A DNA stretch of 64,000 nucleotides from Massospora cicadina. Lineage: Eukaryota > Entomophthoromycota > Entomophthoromycetes > Entomophthorales > Entomophthoraceae. Below, piece after piece: positions 31,500 to 43,945 of the stretch; within the stretch, counting starts at the first letter, position 1; every line of letters starts with the position of its first letter. The stretch is from the NCBI GenBank assembly GCA_022478985.1, contig JAKSZP010012245.1:1-64000 (forward strand), written 5' to 3'. The position numbers were made by a program, and so were the translations under genes. A model generated the notes under the pieces. It was not told where the DNA came from. It did no database searches and saw only the letters and a list, made by a program, of their open reading frames with translations.

Positions 31500-32440
31500 A
31501 TGAATGGTGTTGGGGTGAATAACCCTCACAACCTCCCCACGGCTTCAGAATCCTAGCTAGTTGCTTTAGCCCAGCAGCTAGCCAGTGCACTATCTTGGCT
31601 TAAAACGCTTGAACAGCACATTTGACAAGCCTCTCATGAGGCTGCCCCAATTATCTCCAAGCCCCCTTTCAGAGACAAATTTACCCCAGGTGAGGGTAGC
31701 ATCGCTTCAGTCCTCTTTGTCTATGAGGCAGTTATGGATGCGGGTACTGATTCAATTAACTAAAACATATCCTCTCCTGCCTCATCTGCTCCGCCCAAAA
31801 GGTGATAGTACCTTATATGGCCACTCTTAAAACTTGAATAGGTAAAAACCGCGCTCATTAAGGAATTTGAATCCGTGCAGAGCTTTCATAGAAAAAACTG
31901 GCGTTTATGTGCATAAGTCTACTTGAAGAGGAACAAGTTGCCACCTTTTTTGACCAGTTTTACAGTGCGGCTCAGCCTTTCCTGCTTGCTAATATGCTAT
32001 CTATAGATGCATTTGCTGCCATTCCAGCCAGATTAGCCTCTTACCCTTCCTTAGCTCAATATATTGTATCAGTGAAACATTCCCTAAGGAATGTTCAGGA
32101 TATTTCCGAGGCATTAAGAGGGGCTGCTGATCTCCATAAAGCTACGCCTACCCAGGAAATTATACTAACCCATCCAGTGCTGAATACATTCCAAACCTGT
32201 CCTTTGAGGTGGCCCAAACTAGACTTCCCTCCTCTATTAAAGGTTGGCCAGAGGGCACCAGGGGTGAGAAGTCGGGCTCTCTCTCCTCAGCTGCACCCCA
32301 AGTCAGCCATATGAAACCAGTTGAGCTCTCATCACACCCTGCACTTTCTTCTAAGGGGTCCATCACTACGGCTCCACCCTCACGTCACCCAGAGCCATCC
32401 TCCATAACTACTACAACCTCACCTCTGACCCTGTGACAAA
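31500..32440 (+). pseudogene. E gag-like region
   Basis: Directly downstream of the primer site, where gag belongs. Frames include LAQQLASALSWLKTLEQH near 31570 and the longest open frame, 31907-32314, with EEEQVATFFDQFYSAAQPFL and LAQYIVSVKHSLRNVQDISE. A Pro/Ser-rich tail follows. No zinc knuckle seen. Identified as gag by position, not motif. Confidence 0.45.
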
Positions 32441-32929
32441 AGAATCTATCTCCTCCAGTGGCACTAAAAGTTGGTGCAGCTACAGTGCTCCCATAAAAAG
32501 CCAAAAGGGTAGATGATCGCCAAAAGGCCCTCACCTGTGAGAAGAACAAGCTGGTTTCTCAGCCCCCTCTTAGCAACTCGTTGAGGTGCATTGACAATAC
32601 CTTTGATGACAAATCTGAAGGGGGTGGTTAAGACGCGGGCTATTATGTCCTAAGTGCTCCAATAATAGTGCAGAGATCAGATAGGTTGTTGCCTGAAAGG
32701 ATTGATACAGCCATAATACCACGACAAACCAATCTCCAACAGTTGTTGAGTTTTTCATAAGTGATCAATACCGCCAGTGATGATGATCATATTATTGGTA
32801 CAGTGATCCAATCCACCCAACCAGTTCATACCCTCCAATATCTAAGGATAGATACCCTGCGGTGGCTCAATGCCTTGCCTCCTCCCTCCAGTTGAAGTAG
32901 ATTATCGCCCTCCCTCCTATTTTTGGTGG

Positions 32930-33335
32930 CACAATAACCAAGGTAGAAGTTGTCATCATTAAGGTGTGAGTTTTAGTTATCCTCAATATGGGTGCTCTAG
33001 TAAACGTGGTCTTTTCAGGTTTATCAATAAAAATAAAGTTGGCGCCTGACAGGGACTATTTTCAAGAGTTTGAAACTGCAGGGCGTAACAACATGTGAGT
33101 TATTAGAGCCTACTCTCTCTACCCATACAGACTGGAAAGTTCCTACTGGCTTCCCTCGATGTGGCCTTAAAAAACAACGCATACAACCTTCTCATTGGCA
33201 CTCAATTAATGATTGAGTATGATAGAATTATCATCATGAAACAGGGATATATCTCCCTTCTAAATTATGAAGTTCCCCTGGTCTTTACAAATGATGAGCT
33301 TAAGAAGAAAGAATACACATGCATCATTGAGTATC
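32930..33335 (+). pseudogene. E protease remnant
   Basis: NMGALVNVVFSGLSIKIKLA (near 32985-33045) aligns with DTGTPVNIVSTKLVARLTLK of C, with the catalytic Asp and Gly region altered. The far end reads NAYNLLIGTQLMIEYDRIII. Ends exactly where the D LTR begins. RT of E is missing. Confidence 0.55.
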
Positions 33336-33829
33336 TGTTAAGATTCTAATATGACTGGGCAATAAGCTATAGTTCCAGCGGTTTGTAATTTAGATTTGAA
33401 GCAAGCCTCAAGACTGAGCAATAGATTATGTCAGTGTGAAGTGAATTAATCAAAGTAATTATGATTCATTAATCAAGGAAATTCTGCCTTAATCTTAATG
33501 ATAGAATGAAACCCTAAATTGATAGCAATAAGAATTACTAAGTGGAACGTGTTGAATCCACTGAGGAATACCAAGGATTAAGAGTTGAGCTTAAGAGTGA
33601 GAAGAAGAGGTCTTTTACAAAGAAAGAGGGGTAGTAGAGAAGAGTAACGGAGCAAAGTTAAGCTTATTATTAAATAAAGTGGTATCATTGGGGCAATAGC
33701 TCATTAGAAAATTCTATTATTATTAATTACTGAGGGTCGACAATCCTCATAATGCTCATCCATTTCTCAGTGGGGTTTACCCTGTGCAACTTGTTTGGCG
33801 GAATTAAGCAAATCCGCCATAAGTTAACA
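33336..33829 (+). repeat. D 5' LTR
   Basis: TGTTAAGATT to GTTAACA; 494 bp. Aligns with 38873-39366 throughout. Its start also matches the LTR start of C, TGTTGAGATT. Confidence 0.85.
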
Positions 33830-34029
33830 GTGGTGCTCACTACAGGGGGCCCATTGATCAACTTATTAATAAAATTTTATATTCGCCAACCCCAGGCACA
33901 ACCAGCTCATTCTGATGAGGTACTATCTCAGGTTATCGAGTTATCTCAATACGTGGAACTGAAGCTTGCCTTGGATACACCATTCCAGGCTCAAAATGCT
34001 TTTAAGAGAAAAAAGTAAAACTGAGCAGC

Positions 34030-35300
34030 TATCCAAGGCTTATCACCAACTGCACCTGATGGGAGCAAACCAAACAGATTGCTGACTGCTTGAGTGACAC
34101 TCCAGAGTGGCTATACTTTGCAGAGCGTAAATGGAATAGTTTTGTTGGGGAGGAAGGGGTTTGCGTTGGCCAGCTGCCCCCATTTAGCTGCAATGGAAAT
34201 ATACCCAGATTTTTTAAGCGGTTTGAATTTGCAGTGGAAGGGGCTTCCAAATGGAGGAAAGCCAAACTGTTGTTATCCACTTTAATGTTGCAAACTCTGA
34301 CCAGGTCACATGTTACCTTGCTAATAGTACTGTAACCTATACAGAGGTGAAGGAGACCGTGATTCACATGTTTGGGGCAAGGCAAAAATGGCTCAGCGCA
34401 AGGAAGAGCTTTTGATAATATCTTCAAAAAATGAGTCTTGGTGGAGTTTGTGGAGCAGTTCACGGCTTTGTGCTCATGTGTTGATGGGAGCAAATATCTT
34501 AACTAATGATTAGGTGGGCGTAGCAATGATGGCGGCTGTTAAGCCATATTGAGAACTGTATAATGCTATGTTCTACATTCTTCAGGAGGTCGCGGAGCTA
34601 TTAAAAATTGTTAGTCATTTGCGCCATCTATCCATCACTTTTAGTGCTCCTAATGTGGAACGAAAAACCCTGCAACTGCTACCAAATCCCCAATATATAT
34701 AAGACAACAACGACTTGATTTTAATTCGCTGGGGAATAAACGTCCACTTAACTCTCTGGAAAGTCCTTTCCGCCACCATTTTACTCAGCCAGTTCGTCCT
34801 CAGCCACATTACAATCCAAAAATTAAGTTCATACTTGGGTCTATGTAGGGAATGCAGAGACAAGTGCCGTTTACTAATGCTTGTTTATCATGGGGTCAAC
34901 GAGGCCATTATGCGGCTAGCTGTACAGGCAAACTGAATGTCCATGTGGTATTAGTTGCCCCAAATGAACATGGAAAAGGGTGAGTGGAGTAGAAATGGGA
35001 CGCTCTACTTCCACTAACTTAAACCTAATTGTCCCTGATGATTCCCATGAGTCGTTTGATGTGAGTTCCAGTACTCAATCCAACGATTTATTATATCAAC
35101 ACTTCCACTTAGATATATTGACCTCAAACCAAGGGAGAGACCCCAATAACATGGTCACGGAGTTCCTCTGAGAGGTGCAAAATCCATACATCTGGAAAAT
35201 CCTTGAGTGAAATGGTACAGTCAAAGGTGAACCTCAACACATGTTACAGTTTTAGAGGGGGTGGAAGTGGCGATTCCAGTAGTAAAAATTGTCCAGGAGT
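34030..35300 (+). pseudogene. D gag
   Basis: Stretch GNIPRFFKRFEFAVEGASKW (near 34195-34255) matches GNIHGFFIRFKFVVEGASNQ of C; the continuation (AKLLLSTLMLQTLTRSHVTL, then EELLIISSKNE) also parallels C. Broken by stops near 34333 and several frameshifts. Gag would form the particle. Confidence 0.65.
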
Positions 35301-35399
35301 ATAAGCATGTCAGTGCTGGTATTCTCACTTTTATGAATAACCAAAAACCCTTGAATATTTATGTAATAAATATCAGTGGTTCTTCTTATTTGGAGTGTA

Positions 35400-36130
35400 C
35401 ATAATGTGACATTTTTGTACAAGATACCAAAATTAGGGTGATTATCAATACTCGCGCTCCTGTAAATATAATTTCCACCAATCTCATAACTAATATTCTG
35501 CTGAAGCCTGACGTGGAATACATAGTAGTGTATGAGACTGCAGGAGCACAGAACACTGTGTCATAGGGTGCTTACAGTGTGTTGCCTTTGAGGTTTGGGT
35601 CAGTTGGCGCATCCACTCCAGCAGTGTTTTTGCCTAATGACAATTATAACATGCTGATAGAGCCGCGTTCATGTGGCAAACATGGGGCCATGGTCAATAT
35701 GGAGGAAAACTCATTAGCATTATAGGCCAACATATCCCCATTTACTTTACCTCCAGCAGAATCCCAAAGGACTCTATCCAATCCAGCCAAATTAATCTTG
35801 CGTACAGTGATGGGGTGATTCCTGTTCAATACTGGCAGATGAAGCGGAGGACCTGAGTGTTTCCTAAGCAGATTTATGAGTACAATGGTATTCCACTGCG
35901 AGCTGCAAGTGCTTTAAGCATACCTTCTGGGCATCAGATCAAAATAGGGACGGAGGTCAAAATAGATAACCTGGAAGGTCTATACAGTGAGCTTATGGGA
36001 CCCTATCAGTAATTGAAGCTCAAACTCCATGTGGCTCCTGTTATCAGGGCAGGGGGAAGTGAAGGTGTTGATAGCCAACCTTCAGAAGAACTCTATGAAG
36101 GTACAAAGGCATCAATTGGTGTCTTATCTG
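35400..36130 (+). pseudogene. D protease, active site lost
   Basis: VIINTRAPVNIISTNL (near 35437-35485) aligns with IIDTGTPVNIVSTKL of C, so the catalytic Asp and Gly are Asn and Arg. Followed by VEYIVVYETAGAQNTVS and AYSVLPLRFGS. Inactive by sequence. Confidence 0.65.
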
Positions 36131-36177
36131 CATCTGATTCCTATTGATGAGGTTCACCTGATACATGACTTTGGTTT

Positions 36178-37060
36178 ATGGGAAATCTCAGGCTACCATT
36201 GAAAGCCTCATCCAGCATATTAACTTTGGTTCCACATGTGTCTCTAACTGGCCTGTCGGATCAGAAGGACAGGATGATGGATCTTTTTGCGAAATACCAA
36301 AGTATTTTTGCATCTGACGACCATGACTTGGGATGTGCACGTGGGTTTGTGAAATTATTGGACACAGGGGATCACCCTCCTATCTGGTCAAGGCCTATCC
36401 ATCGCTCCATGGTAGAAGAAGAAGTTGTATCCTCTGAGAAAGACAAATTGGTTGAACAGTGAATGTCAGATCTGTCAAAGAGTCCCTGGGCGTCCCCAGT
36501 GTTAATTTTCAAAGAGTAAGATGGATCCAATTGAGTAAAAATTGACTACTGGAAGCTTAACAGAATCAAAAAAGACTCATACCCGCTTCCACAAATTGAT
36601 GAAGTGTTATATTGGCTGGGCGGTGTTAAATATTTCTACACTATGGACTTGATATTGGGGTGCTGGCAAATCGAGTTGCCAGCGGTGGAATAAGATAGGC
36701 GCGCTATAATCACCTCAAAAGGGTTGTTCCAGCCTACACATATGCCACAGAGTTTTTGTAACGCCCCAGCTACGTTCCAGCGGACTATGGACACTATTTT
36801 GGGTGACCTGAAGCCGTCTTGCGTTCTATTCTACCTTGACGATATTAATGTTCTTGCAGACATTCACAGAACATCTCAGCCACCTGGAACAAGTGTTCCA
36901 CTGACTTGCTGAAGCTAACATCAAAGTTAAGCACAAAATTACCACTTCTTTAAGGAGCAGTTGGAATACCTTGGTTTGTGGTAGATTTCAAAGGGCTTAA
37001 TCCTCAGCCAGCAAAGGTGGAAGCTATATGCAAGTTATATTTAGCAGGGTAATAAGTGTG
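36178..37060 (+). pseudogene. D reverse transcriptase
   Basis: DLFAKYQSIFASDDHDLGCA, SPWASPVLIFKE then stop, KKDSYPLPQIDEVLYWLG, FYTMDLILGCWQIELP, FQPTHMPQSFCNAPATFQRT, then FYLDDINVLA with the catalytic YLDD intact at 36832-36843, and QLEYLGLW. Four or more stops plus frameshifts. Confidence 0.85.
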
Positions 37061-37229
37061 ATATTCAAGTATTTTGGGATGGTTGGTTACTACTGGTGTT
37101 TCAGCCCAACTTCAGCTGTATTGGGGCTCTGCTCTTTAAGCTATTAAAGAAGAATGCCACCTTCAATTGGATGAAATGATGTCAAAACGTTTTTGATGTT
37201 CTATGAAACATGTTGGCTAGCGCGCCCAT

Positions 37230-37660
37230 TTTGCAATACTAGGTTTAGAGGTCATTTATTGTATGAACAGATGCTTCCCTTTCCGCCGTAGGGGCCATGC
37301 TATCCCAAAAGGATGATGACAGTGGGGAGCATCCCGTGTCATATTGTAGCTGAAGCCTAACATGCCCCAAAAAAATTACATCATGACTGAGAAAGAGTGC
37401 TTATTGTTAATATGAGCATATAAACAGTTCCAGGTCTACCTTCATGGGGTGAAATTCTAAGTGATAATGGATCATGCATCATTGCATTGGCTGCAGAATC
37501 TCTAAAAACTGAAGGATGGCTTGTGAAATGGGCCTTGAAGCTCCAAGCGTATAACTTTGAGATTGTACACTGACCAGGGGCAAAACACCAGAACGCAGAC
37601 TGTCTCTCACAATTACTGACAGTCACCATTATGTCAGATTTGGAAGACATAATGTACAAG
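37230..37660 (+). pseudogene. D RNase H
   Basis: TDASLSAVGAMLSQKDDDSG (near 37270-37330), EHPVSYCS then stop, NYIMTEKECLLLI, AYKQFQVYLHGVKF, MDHASLHWLQNL (near 37468-37505). Homologous to C and F. At least five stops, many as TGA. Confidence 0.8.
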
Positions 37661-37689
37661 AAGATGATTTGGGAAAACTTTTATGATGA

Positions 37690-38560
37690 GCCGCCACATA
37701 TGATCAAAGTGCTGGATGGGCTGCGATAAGATACCTTTGTGCGTAATGGGGAACTATATTGCGGATTGGCAAATTGATGCTGAGCTTACCAAAACCTTCC
37801 ACTAGACCCACAATTATTTTGGATGCTCATAGGGCAGTAGGTCGTGGAGGGTTGCAAAAACTCTGGAATTCTTGTGACCCTGTTACTAGTGGGAGAGTAT
37901 GCACTATGATGTGCTCAAAATGGTTGCTTGTTGTCACCAGTGCCAGGTGTAAAAACAATCCCACAAGAAGACCTTCTACCAGCTGTTTTAGCCTCGTTTC
38001 ACATGGATACTGTTTCTCTGGATATGGTGGGCCTATGTTGACTGGAGAAAACTGCTTTAACTATATAATAGTAGCCTTTAACCATTTGAAAAGATTGGTG
38101 GAAGCAAGGGAGATCAATGATTTTGGGGATGTCACCACCATTAAGTTCATCCTGGAGTGTGTCATACAGTGACACGGCTGTCTGCAATCTATGCTCATGG
38201 ACAACGGAACCAATTTAACATCACATATCCTGCTCAAGTTGAACAAACTAATGGCAATCAGCGTGGTCTTGACTACACCTTACCACCCCAAATCTGATGT
38301 AATGGTGGAATGGGTCAACAGAACCTTGGTAAATATTCTATGCAAGCTTTTAAATGATTGGCCTTCAGAATGAAGTACCCTCTTATCCACCGCTGTCTTT
38401 GCGTACAATATTAGCTATTACTCATCAACTGGCAAAAGCCCTTTCCAACTACTTTATGGAAGACATCCAGAGTTGCCAGCATTGCTTTATTCCTGTAAGG
38501 AGGATACCAGCGGAGTCAAGCCCCAATTCTATTTAGCTGCCTTAACAGACATGCTGATTA
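37690..38560 (+). pseudogene. D integrase
   Basis: Zinc-finger region near 37820-37960 (AHRAVGRGGL, then a degraded CX2C). The core continues with SLDMVGL near 38015, MLMDNGTNLTSHILLKLN at 38191-38245 and TPYHPKSDVMVEWVNR near 38275 (the place of the catalytic Glu). Frames are mixed. No chromodomain after it. Confidence 0.7.
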
Positions 38561-38872
38561 AACTCTAAACTGTAGCATATTCCACTAGTCTATCCAAGAA
38601 GATTCAGGATCAGGCGGCCAACCAATGTAGACGCAGCAGCCTCCCCCTTTTGGTGTAGGAAATCTTGTCCTATTCCATGACTAACATGGGTTTAGAAAGG
38701 CGACAAGCTTGCCAACATATGGATTGGACTGTCTAAGATAATCGAGAAGGCTGGGGGTTGACGCATACACTATTAAGGAACCCGTGGGTGGCTGGATTAT
38801 CAACTAAGTACACGAAAAGTCCCTTTGGACATACAAGAAATAGAAACTTTATAATTCAGTCAAGGGGGGTAA

Positions 38873-39366
38873 TGACAAAATTATGACATGACTGGAAGAT
38901 AAGATATAGTTCCAGCAGATTGTAATTTAGACTTGGAGCAAGTTTTTAGATTGAGCAATATATTATGTTGATGAAAAGGTAATCAATTGAAGTAATTATG
39001 TATTGGCAAATCCAGGAATTTCGCCAAAGCCTCAATGACAGAATAAAACCCTAAATTGATAGCAAAATAGAGAATTGCTAAATGGAAAGTGTTGTAACCG
39101 CTGAGGGATACCAAGGATTAAGAATTGAACGTGGGAATGTGAGGAGGAGGTTTTTTACATGAAAAGAGTGTAGTAGGAAAGAGTAACGGAATTAGCTATT
39201 AAGCTATCACTACTAAATTGGTATTAACGGTGCAATAGCTCCTTATTTAATACTTTATTTTTAATTATTGAGGACCAGAACTTCTCATATCACTCGTCAC
39301 TGCTCAGTGAGTTTTACCCTGTGCAATAAGTATGGCGGAATCAATCAAACCTGCCAAAAGTTAGCA
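38873..39366 (+). repeat. D 3' LTR
   Basis: TGACAAAATT to GTTAGCA; 494 bp, directly after the purine tract. Diverged from the 5' LTR at many positions. Confidence 0.85.
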
Positions 39367-41820
39367 ATGGCGTCAGGGCAGATTGGTGGCCTAGCTAGAC
39401 TAAAAAGTCCCAATCATATAAATACTAAAAAAGGCAATTGTGGTGATAGTATATGTTCATCCTCAGCCCAAACCATGGGTGCAAAATCAATTGAATATTG
39501 ATTAGGAATTCATGGCAAAACTCATATGCTGATTGGTGCTTAGGTTACTTTTCACCGTCTGTTAAAAAGTGCTGTCTATGAAGTTTTTTCAGTGCTAAAA
39601 TTGACTGTAAAAGGCTAAATTTGGTGTATTTTGTAGGAATCCATCTAATTAGGTGCTCGCCAATGCTAACGCCGCTGGATTTCACAAAGAGTTAAATAAA
39701 AAATAATAATAAACGCTACTATAAAATTGAGTTTTTATAATTTTAATAGAAGCGTGGGGGTAAGCAAAAAAGTGCCCTTTCTGATTTTCTTCAATTAATA
39801 TTTATACTAAATTTGTAGGTTGGAAGGAATTTTGGGATAGTTTGGAATAGCTACAATGCATTTCAAATTAGGAAATATGTGAAACTCCCCTATCAGATCA
39901 TGGGGAAAGTTAGCTAATTTTGGTAAAACGGATGTTGGGGTTTTGGGGAAAAATATACCCATGCGGCAAGGTCTTGATGTACCCCAAATCAATCCCCATT
40001 CAAGAAAATATTCTCACCTCAGGGGCCTGTAGCCACGCCTATAAAAGGGGTGGCCCCCGTGCAGGTGTGGTGAAGGACTTGGTGCTGATTGGGGAAGTAC
40101 TTTCTGCTGGTTTCCTCAAAGTAAATCGTGTGATCTGCAAAATCTGATTGATTGTTTTCACAGAAAGTGCCCGTGCAAGTTTTGAACTGGTGTTACCCTA
40201 GTTTACAGGGTTCCACCAAGAACTGGTCAGGGTCTTTTGGCCATTCTCATCGACATTTTCATTTGAATTGCTTGTAATGCATTGGGGAATCACAAATGGC
40301 CAACATTTCCCTTTTTGGCAGAACTTGACCTAAAAAATTCTTATTTTGAGCCGCAAAGGTAAGTGTCTGACATAAATTATCAAAATTTGTACCAGTAGAT
40401 TTCCTACTTTAAAAAATTAGATTAACCATATTTGGTGATTATTAACTCAGATTGGATGACCAATCCAACCTTATGGGCGAGGGTTAGGGCCTGGTAGCTG
40501 GGCATCGCCCCTCATGTGGCAAGCCCAAGGCCCATCATCCATGATAGCAGAAGGAGCTGATAAATTTGGCCAATCTTAAGAGGTGAATGCCTAGAAGTGC
40601 TGGGCTTCATCCCTCTGTGCTGTCACAATTAATACATCTTAGATAATACTTTCCTTGGTATGATGGGGCCCTTAAGATTAATGGCCTTCAACGCGCAATA
40701 AGCTGGTGAGCATGCAGGATGCAGAAGTGCAATCTGGAAAGCCGAAGTTTAATGCAGATGGAAGTTGGGGTGATGCCTGCTTTTGCAGCTGCCTCTTAAG
40801 ATTGGTTCATCCTTATTGTCACTGATGTAAGATCAGGTGTTGAGTTTCTTATGGTTGCTAACTCTTTTTAGTCATTATGTTTCTTTGCTGTGTTTTTTGC
40901 CATTTTTTAACTTACCTATACTAATCTTTCTAGTGGAGCTAAGTTTTAAAGCTTGATTGTGATTAATTAGTGACGCTTAGCAATTTCTTATAACTTTAAG
41001 TACATGCAATATCATCAAGTTATTCACTGTTGCTTTTGATGCTTGCTACAGCAGTGGATCAGTTCTCTTTTCAATAAAAACAACAAAAGTAAAACATTGA
41101 TAGCCTTATTTATATAAATCTCATAATATAACAATCTTGGACTAACTACAATAAGAATTGGTACCTGTGGCTTAGTTCTTTATGCAGTAACGGCACTTTC
41201 TGCATGGTACTCTTTATGATATCACTGTTTGCATAGCTTTAGTCCATGATCTATTATTGTAAGGCACAGAAGGTAGATCACTGTCAGTGTCATACTTATA
41301 TGCGCCTTTAAAACTTCAACTAAAATGAGTTTGTAAGTGCACTTTCATTTTTTTCTTAATAGTTTAATAGGAGCCCAGATCTGAGTTCATTCCTTAAAAT
41401 CTCTTTAAATGGTCACTGAAGTTACCCTTCAAATTTTCCCTTCCCCAAAGTCCACTTTGATTCTCAAGACCCTGACCAAACACTGCTTCCCCTTGTCCTG
41501 GACGCACAGACATTGGCCTTGAAAAACTGAACTATCTGACCGCCTCTATGTTCCATTAATGACATATCCTCCTTGCCTTTTCTTTGATAAGTAAATTACC
41601 ATCGTGAGAAATTTTAGTATCCTCTCCTCTGAGAGAGCGTCCTGAAGATAATCATAATTCCCATATGGACCACCTAGAGATAATAGTTACCTGAACCTGA
41701 TCTAGAGAACCCTTGATTGGACTTAAGTCACACTGGATATCCTTGCCTGTTTTTTAAATTCTTTTTTGCTTGCCCTAAGCTATCCCACTTGAAAAATGCC
41801 TTCTGAACCCCATTAACAGC
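39367..41820. other. unassigned stretch with a TATA-box promoter-like island
   Basis: No gene recognised. At 40037-40055 GCCTATAAAAGGGGTGG is a strong TATA-box context in a GC-richer pocket (40010-40090), as in an LTR promoter, but no matching second copy is in the window. The frame at 39920-40147 spans it without homology. 40440-41820 shows nothing definite. Confidence 0.3.
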
Positions 41821-41829
41821 TGAATAGAC

Positions 41830-41990
41830 CTCAAAACTCTCTGCCAGTGGACTTTATTATCAAGATTCCTCTCTAAGATAAGTCAATGCCACACTGATAG
41901 TTGTAAAAAATTATAAGAAAAGTCCTGTTAATTCTTTAAAAGTAGCTTATATTGCTTGTGGCATTTTCTTCCCATAGTATGCACCTCATA
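41830..41990 (+). pseudogene. possible gypsy integrase trace
   Basis: The frame reads SLPVDFIIKIPL, like SVSVDFIVDLP at the first catalytic Asp of integrase; the rest is too decayed to follow. Short and low confidence. Confidence 0.3.
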
Positions 41991-42409
41991 AGCACAATTA
42001 TATGTAACCAGGATTTTTAAAAAAAGTACACTATATGAAAATTATGTATCTGTTTTCCTATTAGGATTTATAATTTCTATATGTTATTTTTATTGTAGTT
42101 ATTCTAACATGCCGATTTTTAAATGGGTAACCCTACCATTTGAATTAAGTGTCAAGACTCAGATTCAGGAAGGCTAAATTTGTTAAGCCTTGTGTTTTTC
42201 CATAGTTTTTCTATCATATCATATATATTAATCCTCACTATATTTTCTCTAGATTAAGGTGGGATTATGCTGTAACCTCTTTCACTTTGATATCCAAAAT
42301 AGTAGTCAAACTTGATTCTTTTAGAAATACATAAAACAGCCACTTGATTGAGCCAAAATTATTAATGTTGATACAGTCAATGCCTGCTGCCCTAGCATGG
42401 GGTGGTGGT

Positions 42410-43945
42410 GCACCGCCCTCTGTCATTTTTGGCCGCCTCTGAAGTGCACTTGGTCTGGATCTGCTAGCCCCTGATGCTACCAAGCGTTATATCCTCCCTC
42501 AGGACTTGGCCCACCACATTGCAACCTCCAAGGTGGTGCTCCAGAGCCCATTGGTGCTCCCCTGGAGTAATTTGCATTTTGGCTTTTGGGTCAAATATGG
42601 GAATCTCTTCTCATTTGCAAGCGCGGTCATCATTGAGATGGCCACAATGGTTTTTAAGCCTGCCAGCTTTATTAACTCCTGCCCCTTTAAGGGGTATTTT
42701 GACCTCAGTTTCCACTATGAAGCTGATGCAATGGAAGCAACAAAACTGCCATTAATTTTTAAAAAATTCTGCTTCCCACAGTTCACACCTGGCTCCCAGA
42801 TGAGGCCACCTTAATGGTCCAGTTTGCTGAGTTGCCTTCCCATCCCTCCCCTGAGCGCCTCCTCCACAAACTCACAGAGGGTTTTGCCGTTTATGGCGCA
42901 GACCCCATGCTGCAGTTTGTGGTTCCCAATTGACAGATCGTTTGAAAGGGCCTCACGCCTTTACAAAGATCTGCCCATTTCATTGTAATTCTCACGTCAT
43001 GATTCCCTCCGCACTGTGATCAGATCTACCCCTGATCACCCATTCTGGGCATGCATTGAGAACAGCTGTGCAACTTTTCCCTTGTGCTTCAGACTTGACC
43101 ATTAAAAGTGCAAGTGCCCCACAGTTGCCACCACTGCCACCCCCCTCCAGCAATGGTCAGCAGCCATTTCGCCCCATTTTTTTAAGTGGGGCTCAATACT
43201 CTCACCCCCAAACTTAGAGAAATCTGACGCTACTCCAAAGGCGGTGGCTAATTAAAACCAAAATTTATAATTTTTATAAATAATTTGACCAGATTACTAA
43301 ATCCTGAGTTGATGGCTGAACAGTTTCAGCTGAAATGTTGTGGTCAACAGAATGTGGCCAATACTTTCCTGCCACCACTCCAATTTCTGTGGCTGGCCCA
43401 GCGCTGGCTGAATCCAATCCATTTGAGGCTCTTGAATGGATTGATGAGGACAAACGGCTATACCATGTGAAGCCAGATTTTGCTTGAAGAAGTTCTTTAT
43501 TGATCCTCCCAAATTTGCATCCCCACCATTTTTGCACTTTTAACGGTTTTCCTATTTTATAAAAATACAAGACTAAATGGCAGTTGAGGCCACAGCTGCT
43601 TCTGCCAGCACCCTACTTTGCTATCATCTTCGTGGGGTGATGGGATTCTTAGTTGAGGGTATTACTATCCCAAATTTACCCTCCAATTTCAATTTTGATG
43701 CAAAATATGAATTTAAGAAGCTCGCTTTTGATGTGAGCTGCATTTGCATCAATGCAGAAGAAACATCTCTTTTTGACTCCAATTATCTCCAAACCCACCA
43801 GCGCATCAAGTCTTTCACTTTTGTTCCAGCTCACATCACTTTTGCTGAGCATCAACTTTCTCAATACGTTGAGGCAATGGACACTGCTGACCTCATAAAA
43901 GAAGAAAACCCACAAACTATGCCTCCTTATGCCCCATTTAGCTGA
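42410..43945 (+). pseudogene. second ORF1-only LINE protein copy
   Basis: Plus-strand relative of 6039-7716. Shared pieces: SPLVLPWSNLHFGFWVKYGN (42541-42600) against PLVLPQSNMHF; PFKGYFDLSFHYEADAMEAT (near 42680-42735) against GYFDLGFPCEADAATAAM; a Pro-rich linker (QLPPLPPPSSNG near 43120); then the C-terminal domain, open at 43577-43945 (MAVEATAASASTLLCYHLRG to QTMPPYAPFS). More diverged and more broken than the first copy. No ORF2 follows, and the shared 3' tail was not found. Confidence 0.55.

Larger units (their letters stand above)
33336..39366 (+). mobile_element. D: Ty3/gypsy element, both LTRs, tRNA-type primer site
   Basis: About 6.0 kb: LTR, primer site TGGTGCTCACTA, gag, protease, RT, RNase H, integrase, purine tract CAAGGGGGGTAA and LTR. 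LTRs are 33336-33829 and 38873-39366, both 494 bp, clearly diverged, so old. No convincing target duplication (GTATC left, ATGGC right). Same family as C by gag, protease, RT and LTR start. Has no chromodomain. Confidence 0.85.

Noticed and set aside
33331..39371. D nested inside E with a target duplication
   Set aside because: Flanks GTATC and ATGGC differ and no E reverse transcriptase follows 39366; adjacency may be due to deletion.
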